A stretch of DNA of 64,000 nt from positions 1-64,000 of the forward strand of contig JACQWY010000002.1 of NCBI GenBank assembly GCA_016209015.1, given 5' to 3'. The stretch is from Gammaproteobacteria bacterium (GTDB lineage: Bacteria > Pseudomonadota > Gammaproteobacteria > Ga0077536). The translations under genes were made by a program, and so were the position numbers. The notes below the pieces were generated by a model that was not told where the DNA came from, searched no databases, and saw only the letters and a list, made by a program, of their open reading frames with translations. Position 1 is the first letter of the stretch; each line of letters opens with the position of its first letter. Shown in pieces: positions 45,632 to 53,724 of this stretch.

Positions 45632-46657
45632 ATGATTCCAGGCGTGCTCTCCCAACTCGCCGAGCTCGAGGCCATCCTCGAGGCCGGACGCGGACACCTC
45701 GAAACGGAAATCCTGTGCACCGTGGCGACGGCCGGCACCACGCTGCCCGTGCACGCCGTCGCGCTCGGCGGCCGCGACCCGGCGCTGCCGGCCGTCGGCT
45801 TCTTCGGCGGCGTGCACGGGCTCGAGCGCATCGGCACGGAAGTCGTACTCGCGTATCTGCAGAGCCTCGTGACCCGGCTCGACTGGGACAGCGGCTTGCA
45901 CGATGCCCTGGCGCGCGTGCGGCTCGTATTCATGCCGCTCGTCAATCCGGGCGGCATGTGGCTCGGGACGCGGGCGAATCCGCAAGGCATCGATCTCATG
46001 CGCAACGCACCGGTCGAAGCCCGGGAGAAAGTGCCCTTCCTCGCCGGCGGCCAGCGCCTGAGCAGCCGCCTGCCCTGGTACCGCGGGGCCGCCGGGGCGC
46101 CGCTGGCTGCCGAAGCACGGGCGCTGTGCGACTTCGTCTCGCGCGAGCTCCTGGTGCGCCCGTTCAGCATCGCCGTCGACTGCCACTCCGGCTTCGGCGT
46201 GCACGATCGGATCTGGTTTCCCTTCGCCCACACCCGCGAGCCGATACCTCACCTGCCCGAGCTGCATGCGCTGTTCGACGTCTACGATCGCACGCATGCC
46301 CACCACGACTACCTCGTGGAGCCGCAGAGCGCGCAGTACCTCGCGCACGGCGACCTCTGGGATCACCTCTATCTGCGGGCGGCGACGGAGCCGCGGAGGA
46401 TTTTCCTGCCGCTCACGCTCGAGATGGGCTCGTGGCGCTGGGTGAAGAAGAATCCGCGACAGCTCTTCTCGCGCGACGGCATGTTCAATCCGCTCGTCGC
46501 GCACCGCCGGCAGCGCGTCTTGCGCCGGCATCCGGGCTGGCTCGATTTCGTGGCGCGTGCCGCGGCGGGCTGGGAGCGCTGGGTGCCGCAGGGCGCGGCG
46601 CGCGCGGAGCACCTCGCGCTCGCGAACGCGCGCTGGTACGGGACGGCCGCGACGTGA
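45632..46657 (+). CDS. M14-family zinc carboxypeptidase-like protein
   Basis: Zinc hydrolase (341 residues) of the M14/succinylglutamate-desuccinylase group. Zinc ligands are in GGVHGLERIG (HxxE) and in the later DCHSGFG (His); a catalytic Glu is likely in LTLEMGSW. Substrate-binding Arg/Asn pairs occur around LGTRANPQGIDLMRN. No signal peptide was seen, so it is cytoplasmic. It may remove amino acids or acyl groups from small molecules. Start ATG at 45632 has a poor ribosome site. Its stop overlaps the next gene start (GTGA). Confidence 0.78.
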   Translation: MIPGVLSQLAELEAILEAGRGHLETEILCTVATAGTTLPVHAVALGGRDPALPAVGFFGGVHGLERIGTEVVLAYLQSLVTRLDWDSGLHDALARVRLVFMPLVNPGGMWLGTRANPQGIDLMRNAPVEAREKVPFLAGGQRLSSRLPWYRGAAGAPLAAEARALCDFVSRELLVRPFSIAVDCHSGFGVHDRIWFPFAHTREPIPHLPELHALFDVYDRTHAHHDYLVEPQSAQYLAHGDLWDHLYLRAATEPRRIFLPLTLEMGSWRWVKKNPRQLFSRDGMFNPLVAHRRQRVLRRHPGWLDFVARAAAGWERWVPQGAARAEHLALANARWYGTAAT

Positions 46658-47460
46658 CGACCTGGGTGCTGCTGCGCGGATTGATGCGCGAAACACGCCA
46701 TTGGGGCGACTTCCCGACGCGGCTCGCCGCGGCGCTCGGCGGGGCGAACGTCGTCGCGATCGATCTGCCGGGCAACGGACGCGCGAATGCACTCCCGAGC
46801 CCGACGCGCGTCGAGGCGATGGTCGATTACGCGCGACGCGAGCTCGCCGCCCGCGGCTGCACGCCGCCCTACGTGCCCGTGGCGCTCTCGCTCGGCGGCA
46901 TGGTCGCCGCGTGCTGGGCAGCGCGCCACGATGGCGAGCTCGCGGGTGGGGTCCTGATCAACACGAGCCTGCGGCCGTTCAGCCCGTTCTACCGGCGGCT
47001 GCGGCCGGTGTGCTATCCGACCCTGGCGCGGCTCGCGCTGTGCGGCGGCGCTGACGCGCGCTGGGAGAATGCCATTTTCGACATCACGAGCAGGCGGCCG
47101 GCACTCCGCGACGCCTGTCTCGGAGCCTGGATTGCCTGGCGCGGCGAGCATCCCGTCAGCCGCAGGAATGCATTGCGCCAATTGCTTGCCGCGGCACGCT
47201 ATGCGGCGCCCGTGACTGCGCCGGCCTGCGCCCTGCTCGTGCTTGCGAGCGGTGGCGACGCGCTCGTCGATCCGGCCTGTTCGCGCACACTCGCCGCGCG
47301 CTGGAACACGGCCTATGCGGAACATCCGGACGCCGGACACGATCTGCCGCTCGACGACGCGGCATGGGTGGTGGAGGAAATCGTGAAATGGTCGCGCGCG
47401 GCGGGCGTGCCGCGCGCGACCGGGACGGCGGGGATCAGGCGCGACGACGGCGGGCGTTGA
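46654..47460 (+). CDS. Alpha/beta-fold hydrolase
   Basis: Alpha/beta hydrolase (268 residues). The nucleophile elbow is ALSLGGM with a catalytic Ser, the acid is probably the Asp in ASGGDALVDPACS and the base the His in DAGHDLPLDD. The start is GTG at 46654, overlapping the stop of the M14 gene. Its 3' end overlaps the convergent PEP-CTERM gene by 26 nt. Substrate unknown; BioH-like esterases and lysophospholipases are related folds. Confidence 0.78.
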   Translation: MTTWVLLRGLMRETRHWGDFPTRLAAALGGANVVAIDLPGNGRANALPSPTRVEAMVDYARRELAARGCTPPYVPVALSLGGMVAACWAARHDGELAGGVLINTSLRPFSPFYRRLRPVCYPTLARLALCGGADARWENAIFDITSRRPALRDACLGAWIAWRGEHPVSRRNALRQLLAAARYAAPVTAPACALLVLASGGDALVDPACSRTLAARWNTAYAEHPDAGHDLPLDDAAWVVEEIVKWSRAAGVPRATGTAGIRRDDGGR

Positions 47461-48874
47461 CGAGGCCGGCGAGCGCCGAGCCCATCAACCACACGGCGCC
47501 CGGCACCGGCACGGCCGAAATGTTCTGCGCCGCGAACGTCGGCAGATCGGAGGCCTTGATCGCGAAGACGTAGAAGTTGTTCGGGCCGGCGACGGCGGCG
47601 ACGAAGTCGTTGTCGTTCGCGACCCACAGCGTGTGGAAGAGCTCGCCGTTGTCCGTGATGTCCTGGCCGAAGGCGAGGCCTTCGATCTTCGCCGGCACGT
47701 CGGTCGGCGCGATGCCGTGGGCGCCGAGCGCGGCGACTACATCGAGGACGGGGCTCGCGCTCTTCGCGACGCGGGTGAACGTGGCGCCCGCGGCGCTGAG
47801 GCTCGCGATGCCCGTGACGTCCGTCGCGCCCGTGATGTCGACCTTGAAGAGCTGTTTCACGGCGGCGGCCGAGCTGTCGCCGAGGCCCTTGCCGTCCCGT
47901 TCGTCGACCAGGAATTCGTGGTCGTTCAAGGCGACGATTTCACTCACTCCGGAGCCCGTCGTCAGCTTGTAGGCATACTCGTGCGTGGTGCCGGTCGCGA
48001 TGTCGATGGTCACGAGCCGTACGTCCTTGCCCTTGTTCGTGGCGTCCTGCTCGAGCGGCGCCTGCATGATCCCGACGAGCGTCGTGCCGTCGGGCGTGAT
48101 CGCGAGCCCTTCCATGCCCTTGTTCGCGACACGGCCGACGGTGTTGCCGGCGATTTCGGTGTTGCCGACCGGGCTCAGGTTCGTCGCCGCGAGATTCGCG
48201 GGCAGGTCGAACGTGCGGATGCGCTGGCCGGTCGCGCGATCGAACTGGTAGACGTAGGGACCGTACTCGTCGGAGACGAACACGCTCTTGCCATCGTTCG
48301 AGACGCGGATGCCTTCCGGATCGAGACGGCCGTTCGCGGGATTCGTCGAGGGCAGGCTCGCGTCGAAATTGTCGGAGCGGCCGGTGAAGTAGTACGCGCT
48401 GGCACTGTTCTGCGCCGGCGCGCCCGATCCGACACCGAGACCGCTGCCCGTGCCGTACGTCAGCGGCGTCGGGCTCGACAGCAGCGTCGTCCGGGTGAGC
48501 ACGGGCGTGAGCGTATACGGAAGGCCACCCGAGGCAGCCGCCGTCAGCGTCATGTTCACCGTCTGGAAGCGCGAAATGTAGCTGACCGTGTCGTCGAGCA
48601 GCGGGTTGTAGGCCGTCGCATTCGGACCGCGATCGGGCAGCGCGAGATACGTCGAGCCACCGGCGTAGGCGAAGGCGGAGCCGATGCCGCCGAGGAGGTT
48701 CGCAGGCAGGCCGTTCTCGAGCGTGCCCGTGAGGCCCGAGAGATCGGCATAGGATCCTGCGCTGCTGCTGGTGAGGCTGCCGATGGCGATCAAATCGTAA
48801 GAGGAGAGCGCGTGCGCCGCGGGGGCGCCGAGCGCGGCCGCGACGGCCGCCGCAACGATGGCGTTGTGTTTCAT
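47435..48874 (-). CDS. Phytase-type esterase-like PEP-CTERM protein
   Basis: Exported protein (479 residues). A signal peptide (about 1-22, ending AHA) precedes a beta-propeller of the 'esterase-like activity of phytase' family (PF13449), recognised by LALPDRGPNAT, LDPEGIRVSNDGKSVFVSDEYGPYVYQFD and NKGMEGLAITPDGTTLVG. The C-terminus VPVPGAVWLMGSALAGL plus RRRRA is a PEP-CTERM signal. It is probably surface-anchored and may hydrolyse organic phosphates. Four strong Pho-box units with a good -10 lie upstream. Its 3' end overlaps the convergent hydrolase gene by 26 nt. Confidence 0.85.
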   Translation of the reverse strand: MKHNAIVAAAVAAALGAPAAHALSSYDLIAIGSLTSSSAGSYADLSGLTGTLENGLPANLLGGIGSAFAYAGGSTYLALPDRGPNATAYNPLLDDTVSYISRFQTVNMTLTAAASGGLPYTLTPVLTRTTLLSSPTPLTYGTGSGLGVGSGAPAQNSASAYYFTGRSDNFDASLPSTNPANGRLDPEGIRVSNDGKSVFVSDEYGPYVYQFDRATGQRIRTFDLPANLAATNLSPVGNTEIAGNTVGRVANKGMEGLAITPDGTTLVGIMQAPLEQDATNKGKDVRLVTIDIATGTTHEYAYKLTTGSGVSEIVALNDHEFLVDERDGKGLGDSSAAAVKQLFKVDITGATDVTGIASLSAAGATFTRVAKSASPVLDVVAALGAHGIAPTDVPAKIEGLAFGQDITDNGELFHTLWVANDNDFVAAVAGPNNFYVFAIKASDLPTFAAQNISAVPVPGAVWLMGSALAGLVNARRRRA

Positions 48875-48964
48875 TCTTTTCACCTCGAGGATGCTGTAAA
48901 AGGGGCGGCCGACGATCCCCGGCCGCGCTGCGATCGCCGCCTGCCTGACGTTCGATCGTCCGTG

Positions 48965-49020
48965 ACAGTACCGAGGCGCCGTGACCGACGGATGGCGGCG
49001 ACATGACGGCTCGGTGACGG
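48965..49020 (-). promoter_or_regulatory. Candidate Pho box and -10 for the phytase-esterase-like gene
   Basis: On the minus strand four units in exact 11-bp steps: CCGTCAC (49020-49014), CCGTCAT (49009-49003), CCGCCAT (48998-48992) and CGGTCAC (48987-48981). A -10-like TACTGT (48970-48965) starts 10 nt after the last unit. The clearest Pho-box array in the window. Confidence 0.7.
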
Positions 49021-49090
49021 GCCTGTAATAATCGCGGCACGAAGCGGCACACCGCGGCGCTTCCGGATGGCCTCTCACCATGATCCGACG

Positions 49091-51553
49091 ATGAGCAACG
49101 ACCGCTTCCCCATCACCCCCGTCCTGCCCGAGATCCTCGCGAGCCTCGCCGCGCATCCGCGCCTCGTGCTCGAAGCGCCGCCCGGCGCCGGCAAGACGAC
49201 GCAGGTCCCGCTCGCGCTGCTCGACGCGGCCTGGTGCACGGGCAAGGTCATCATGCTCGAGCCGCGGCGCATCGCGGCGCGCGCGGCGGCGGCGTTCATG
49301 GCGGAGCAGCGCGGCGAGGCGGTGGGCGCGACGATCGGCTATCGCATCCGCTTCGAAACGAAGGTCTCGAAGGACACGCGCGTCGAAATCGTGACGGAAG
49401 CGATCCTGAGCCGGCTCCTGCAGGAGGATCCCGAGCTCGGCGGCGTCTCGGCCGTCATCTTCGACGAATTCCACGAGCGGCATCTGACGAGCGACCTCGG
49501 GCTCGCGCTCTGCCTCGACGTGCAGGAGAGCCTGCGTCCGGACCTGCGGATCGTCGTCATGTCGGCCACACTCGACGGCGAGAAGCTCGCGGCCTTCCTC
49601 GACGCGCCGCGCGTGAGCTCGCCCGGCAAGAGCTTCCCGGTCGAGATCGGTCACGTCGCGGCGCGGCCGCGCGAGCCTGCGGAGCTGCATTTCAAGCGCG
49701 CCGTGCAGCTCGCGCTCGCCGCGACGGACGGCGACGTCCTGTGCTTCCTGCCCGGCAAGGCGGAGATCGATCGCACGGCACGCGCGCTCGGCCCGATCGG
49801 CGCGGACGTCGAAGTCCTGCACGGCGAGCTCCCGGTCGACGAGCAGGCGCGCATACTCAAGCCGGGCGCGAACCGCCGCGTCGTCCTCGCGACGAACGTC
49901 GCGGAATCGAGCGTGACCCTGCCGGGCGTGCGCGCGGTCGTCGATTCCGGGCTCGCGCGCGAGCCGCGCTTCGATCCCGCGAGCGGCATGAGCCGGCTCG
50001 AGACGGTGCTGATCACGCAGTCCTCGGCGACGCAGCGGGCGGGGCGCGCGGGCCGCGTCGCGCCGGGCCGCTGTTACCGGCTATGGGCCCAGAGCCAGCG
50101 CCTCGATCCGGCCTCGCGACCCGAGATGAGCAACGTCGAGCTCTCGGCGTTCGTGCTCGAGATGAAGGCCTGGGGCTCGGACGCGCTGCGCTTCCCTGAT
50201 CCGCCGCCGCCCGGCGCGCTCGCACAGGCCGTGGCGGTATTGAAATCGCTCGGCGCGCTCGGTGCGGACGAACGACCGACGGCGCACGGCAAGCGTCTGC
50301 TCGAGCTCGGCGTGCATCCGCGGCTCGCGAACGCGATGCAGCGCGCACCGGAGGCCTCGAAGGGTCTCGCCTGCGACATCGCTGCCGTGCTGGATGCCGG
50401 CGGCTCGCTCGGCGGCGAGGCCGGCCGCAGCGACGATCTGCGCGCACGCATCGCGCTGCTCCACGGCGCGCGGGGCGGCCGCCCGGCGCGCGGCGCGATC
50501 GCCCGCGTCGATCGCGCCGCCCGGCACTGGCGCCGGCGGCTGCGCTGCCGGGAGCGCGACGCGGTCGAGCCGGCCCGTCACGACGTCGGCAACGTGCTCG
50601 CGCTCGCCTATCCCGATCGCATCGCGCGCCAGGACGGCACGAATGCGCTGCGCTACCAGTTGAGCAACGGCCGCGGTGCGCTGCTGAAAGAGGAATCCCC
50701 GCTCTACGGCGAGCCCTGGCTCGCGGTCGCGGAGCTGCGCTTCGACGAGCGCAACAGTTTGATCCTCTGCGCCGCGCCGCTCGATCCCGAATTCCTCGAA
50801 CACGAGTTCCCCGGGAGCTACAGCACGGGGCGGCAGCTCCGCTTCAATCGCGACACACGCGCCGTCGAGGCGCTCGACGAGAAGCGCTTCGGCGCGCTCC
50901 TGCTCGAACAGCGTGCGCTGCCCGTGCCGCGCGATGCGGCGACTAGCGCGATGCTGCTCGCCGGCATCGCGCAGCTCGGCCTCGACTGCCTGCCGTGGAC
51001 GGAAGCGCTGCGTGAGTGGCAGGCGCGCGTCGAATTCCTGCGGCAGTGGTGTCCGGATCTCGATCTGCCCGACGTCGCCGACGAGGCGCTCGCGGCGACG
51101 CTGGAGGAATGGCTCGCGCCGCTCGCCGCGGGCAAGGCGCGCGTCTCCGAGATCGATGCGGCCTCGTTCACGGAGGCCGTGAAGAACCGCCTCGACTATC
51201 GCGAACGCAAGCTGCTCGACGAGCACGCCCCCGCCGATCTCCTCGTGCCGAGCGGCATGCGGCGCAAGCTGTCCTACGTGCGGGGCGAGACGCCCGTGCT
51301 CGCCGTGCAGTTGCAGGAGCTCTTCGGCCTCGCCGACACGCCGCGTCTCGCGCGCGGCCGCGTCGCGGTCGTCCTCCATCTCCTCTCGCCGCGCAAGGCA
51401 CCCCTGCAGGTGACGCAGGACCTCAAGAGCTTCTGGGAGCGCACGTATCCGGAAGTGAAGAAGGAGATGAAGATCAAATATCCGAAGCACCCGTGGCCGG
51501 ACGATCCCTGGACCGCGCAGGCGACGCATCGCACGAAGCGGCGCGGGGAGTGA
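49091..51553 (+). CDS. hrpB: ATP-dependent RNA helicase HrpB
   Basis: DEAH/RHA-family helicase (820 residues). Walker A APPGAGKTTQVP, the DEFH box (DEAH variant) in IFDEFHERH, SAT in VMSATLDG, and QRAGRAGRVAPG are present, followed by the HrpB C-terminal domain ending KYPKHPWPDDPW. Its cellular role is not well defined in bacteria. An ATG 8 codons upstream (49067) is an equally possible start. Confidence 0.94.
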   Translation: MSNDRFPITPVLPEILASLAAHPRLVLEAPPGAGKTTQVPLALLDAAWCTGKVIMLEPRRIAARAAAAFMAEQRGEAVGATIGYRIRFETKVSKDTRVEIVTEAILSRLLQEDPELGGVSAVIFDEFHERHLTSDLGLALCLDVQESLRPDLRIVVMSATLDGEKLAAFLDAPRVSSPGKSFPVEIGHVAARPREPAELHFKRAVQLALAATDGDVLCFLPGKAEIDRTARALGPIGADVEVLHGELPVDEQARILKPGANRRVVLATNVAESSVTLPGVRAVVDSGLAREPRFDPASGMSRLETVLITQSSATQRAGRAGRVAPGRCYRLWAQSQRLDPASRPEMSNVELSAFVLEMKAWGSDALRFPDPPPPGALAQAVAVLKSLGALGADERPTAHGKRLLELGVHPRLANAMQRAPEASKGLACDIAAVLDAGGSLGGEAGRSDDLRARIALLHGARGGRPARGAIARVDRAARHWRRRLRCRERDAVEPARHDVGNVLALAYPDRIARQDGTNALRYQLSNGRGALLKEESPLYGEPWLAVAELRFDERNSLILCAAPLDPEFLEHEFPGSYSTGRQLRFNRDTRAVEALDEKRFGALLLEQRALPVPRDAATSAMLLAGIAQLGLDCLPWTEALREWQARVEFLRQWCPDLDLPDVADEALAATLEEWLAPLAAGKARVSEIDAASFTEAVKNRLDYRERKLLDEHAPADLLVPSGMRRKLSYVRGETPVLAVQLQELFGLADTPRLARGRVAVVLHLLSPRKAPLQVTQDLKSFWERTYPEVKKEMKIKYPKHPWPDDPWTAQATHRTKRRGE

Positions 51554-51680
51554 GGGCGGGGACTGCGCAGCGAACCCGCAACGCGCCGCCGTGAGCCCGG
51601 CACCTGCGCCAATTCGGGAGATCTTCCCCAGTAGACTCGGCTCGGATTACGGCACAAGATGAGCCCGGTACGCTTCGCTC

Positions 51681-51869
51681 ATGACAGTGATCGAAGTCCT
51701 GAGTGTGCTCGGAGAGGACGGCGGGTCCCTCGTCGCGACACGCGGCAGCCCTCGACCGTACCGACACCTTTTCAAGCCCGGACGAGTCACAGTTGCCGGC
51801 AAACCGAGCGACGATCTGGCCCCCGGCACGCTCAACAGCATTCTGAAGCAGGCCGGCATCGAGAAATGA
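51681..51869 (+). CDS. hicA: HicA-type toxin, probably inactive
   Basis: Small double-stranded-RNA-binding-like protein (62 residues) with HicA features: VIEVLSVLGEDGGSLVATRGS, YRHLFKPGRVTVAG and LAPGTLNSILKQAGI. HicA toxins cut mRNA with a His in the motif GS(H/N)H; here that segment reads GSPRPY (Gly22 to Tyr27), so the catalytic His is replaced by Arg25. It may therefore be an inactive or neutralised toxin. The ATG has no clear ribosome site. The hicB gene follows, overlapping or 11 nt away depending on its start. Confidence 0.75.
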   Translation: MTVIEVLSVLGEDGGSLVATRGSPRPYRHLFKPGRVTVAGKPSDDLAPGTLNSILKQAGIEK

Positions 51870-51880
51870 ACGAGGTCCCG

Positions 51881-52093
51881 ATGCGCTATGCGATAGTGAT
51901 CGAGAAGGCCGGGAACAACTATTCGGCCTATGTCCCGGATCTGCCGGCTTGCGTCGCGTCGGGCGCGACTCCGGAAGACGCTGAACGGTCCATGCGGGAA
52001 GCCATCGAAATGCACCTCGCCGGTTTGCGCGAAGACGGGCTGCCCATTCCGCTTCCTTCGAGCCGGGTGCAGTACGTCGAAGTGGCGGCGTAA
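51881..52093 (+). CDS. hicB: HicB-type antitoxin
   Basis: Short HicB antitoxin (70 residues) with the family N-terminus RYAIVIEKAGNNYSAYVPDL and GATPEDAERSMREAIEMHL; it lacks the C-terminal DNA-binding domain of longer HicB proteins. The start at 51881 follows GAGG with good spacing; an alternative ATG at 51866 overlaps the hicA stop (ATGA). It would neutralise HicA by direct binding. Confidence 0.85.
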   Translation: MRYAIVIEKAGNNYSAYVPDLPACVASGATPEDAERSMREAIEMHLAGLREDGLPIPLPSSRVQYVEVAA

Positions 52094-52354
52094 GACGCGC
52101 GTTCGCCGCCGTACGCACCCTCTTCCGCTTCGTGAACGGCACAACATTCACGATCGAACCGTGGTAGAGGTCGGAACGCGAGACGGCGGCGCTGCCGTCG
52201 GGCCGTCCTGATTTCCCGATCTTCAGCACGTGCTGCGCACCCGGCGGGGCGACCGGAATGACTCTGCTGCCGCTTCGACTGCTTCGAACGCGGGCGCAGC
52301 CGAGGCGCAGAATTCAGTAGACTGTCCGGGTCATTCCACAGCAGGAGTCAGGTG

Positions 52355-53203
52355 ATGAAATTCGGCGTCGTGATCTTCCCCACCGACAAATCCATCCAGC
52401 CCGTGCAGCTCGCGCAGGAAGTCGAGGCCCGTGGCCTGGAATCGCTCTGGTTCCCCGAGCACAGTCACATTCCGACGAGCCGCGAGACGCCCTGGGGCGG
52501 CCGCAAGGGGGCGCCGCCGCTGCCCGAGTGCTACTGGCGCTCGCACGATCAGCTCATCGCACTCGCGGCCTGCGCCGGGGCGACGACGAAGCTGCGCCTC
52601 GGCACCGGCATCACGCTCGTCGCGCAGCGCGATCCGCTCTGGCTCGCGAAGGAAGTCGCGAGCCTGGACATGATATCCGGCGGGCGCTTCGAGCTCGGCA
52701 TCGGCTACGGCTGGTGCGTGGAGGAGATGCGCAACCACGGCCTCGAGTACTCGAAGCGCCGCGCGATCCTGCGCGAGAAGATCCTCGCCATGAAGGAGCT
52801 GTGGACGAAGGACGAGGCGAGCTACGCGGGCGAGTACGTCAACATCGAGAAGAGCTGGGCGTGGCCGAAGCCCGTGCAGCGCCCGCATCCGCCGATCACG
52901 CTCGGCGGCGCGATCGGGCCGCGCACGGCGGATCACATCGCGGAATTCTGCGACGGCTGGATGCCGATCAGCGGGCGCTACAGCATCGACGAGGGGCTCG
53001 CGATGATCGGCGAAGCCTGCAGGCGCCGCGGCCGCGATCCGCAGGAAATCCGGCTCGGCATGTTCTACCTCGGCGCCGTCGATCAGAAGGAGCTCGACGC
53101 CGCGCGCGGTCGCGGCGCGGTGCGGGCGATTCTGCCGCTGCCGTCGGAAGGCGCGGACCAGGTGCTGCCGCTGCTCGACCAGTACGCGAAGCTCAGCGGT
53201 TGA
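52355..53203 (+). CDS. LLM-class (luciferase-like) oxidoreductase
   Basis: Third luciferase-like oxidoreductase of the window (282 residues), starting MKFGVVIFPTDKSI with LESLWFPEHSHIPTSRET and KLRLGTGITLVAQRDP. This pattern is common in F420-dependent LLM proteins (often annotated TIGR03619-type). Ribosome site AGGAG at 52343-52347; a GTG one codon earlier is also possible. Cofactor and substrate unknown. Confidence 0.88.
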   Translation: MKFGVVIFPTDKSIQPVQLAQEVEARGLESLWFPEHSHIPTSRETPWGGRKGAPPLPECYWRSHDQLIALAACAGATTKLRLGTGITLVAQRDPLWLAKEVASLDMISGGRFELGIGYGWCVEEMRNHGLEYSKRRAILREKILAMKELWTKDEASYAGEYVNIEKSWAWPKPVQRPHPPITLGGAIGPRTADHIAEFCDGWMPISGRYSIDEGLAMIGEACRRRGRDPQEIRLGMFYLGAVDQKELDAARGRGAVRAILPLPSEGADQVLPLLDQYAKLSG

Positions 53204-53227
53204 TCGGGCCGGGGGGACGCGCGGCGT

Positions 53228-53635
53228 TCAGGCGCCGCGCAGCTTCGTCGAGGGCTGCGACAGGGCGGCGCGCAGCCACTCGTCGAGCTCGAAGCAGGAT
53301 TCGAACACGTGCTTGGCGTGCGTCTCCTCGTAAGGCGCGCTGCTGAGCGCTTCGGCAAAGCGGCGGATGCGTTCGTCGGTCGTGACGACGAGAACGCGCA
53401 GGCGTGGATTCGTCCACCGGGAGCCGAGGCTTATCGCCCCGAGCTCCTCGAGGATGTCGGGGCCGTCGATGGCGTGGTCGGTGACGGCGGAGAAATCGTT
53501 GACGACGTAGTACAGCGTATCGAAGCGCGGATCGGCCCCTAAGGTCCGTGCGCCGGCGATGAACTCCGCGCCGGACACGAAGCCGGTGAATCGCACCGTG
53601 GCGACGTGCGGTTCCCAGGTGAACGAATGGGGCAT
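53228..53635 (-). CDS. Hypothetical protein, possibly STAS-like
   Basis: A 135-residue cytoplasmic protein beginning MPHSFTWEPHVATVRFTGFV. The alternation of strands and helices (FDTLYYVVNDFSAVTDH, PRLRVLVVTTDERIRRF) loosely resembles SpoIIAA/STAS-like domains, but this is a structural guess. It converges on the LLM oxidoreductase gene, 24 nt between stops. Confidence 0.6.
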   Translation of the reverse strand: MPHSFTWEPHVATVRFTGFVSGAEFIAGARTLGADPRFDTLYYVVNDFSAVTDHAIDGPDILEELGAISLGSRWTNPRLRVLVVTTDERIRRFAEALSSAPYEETHAKHVFESCFELDEWLRAALSQPSTKLRGA

Positions 53636-53724
53636 GCTCGAATATCTCCCTGCGGTCGGCAATTTCCGGCCGCGAACGATACACGGCGCGCGGAGGGAAG
53701 GCCAGCAGGGACGAATTCCCAGCC

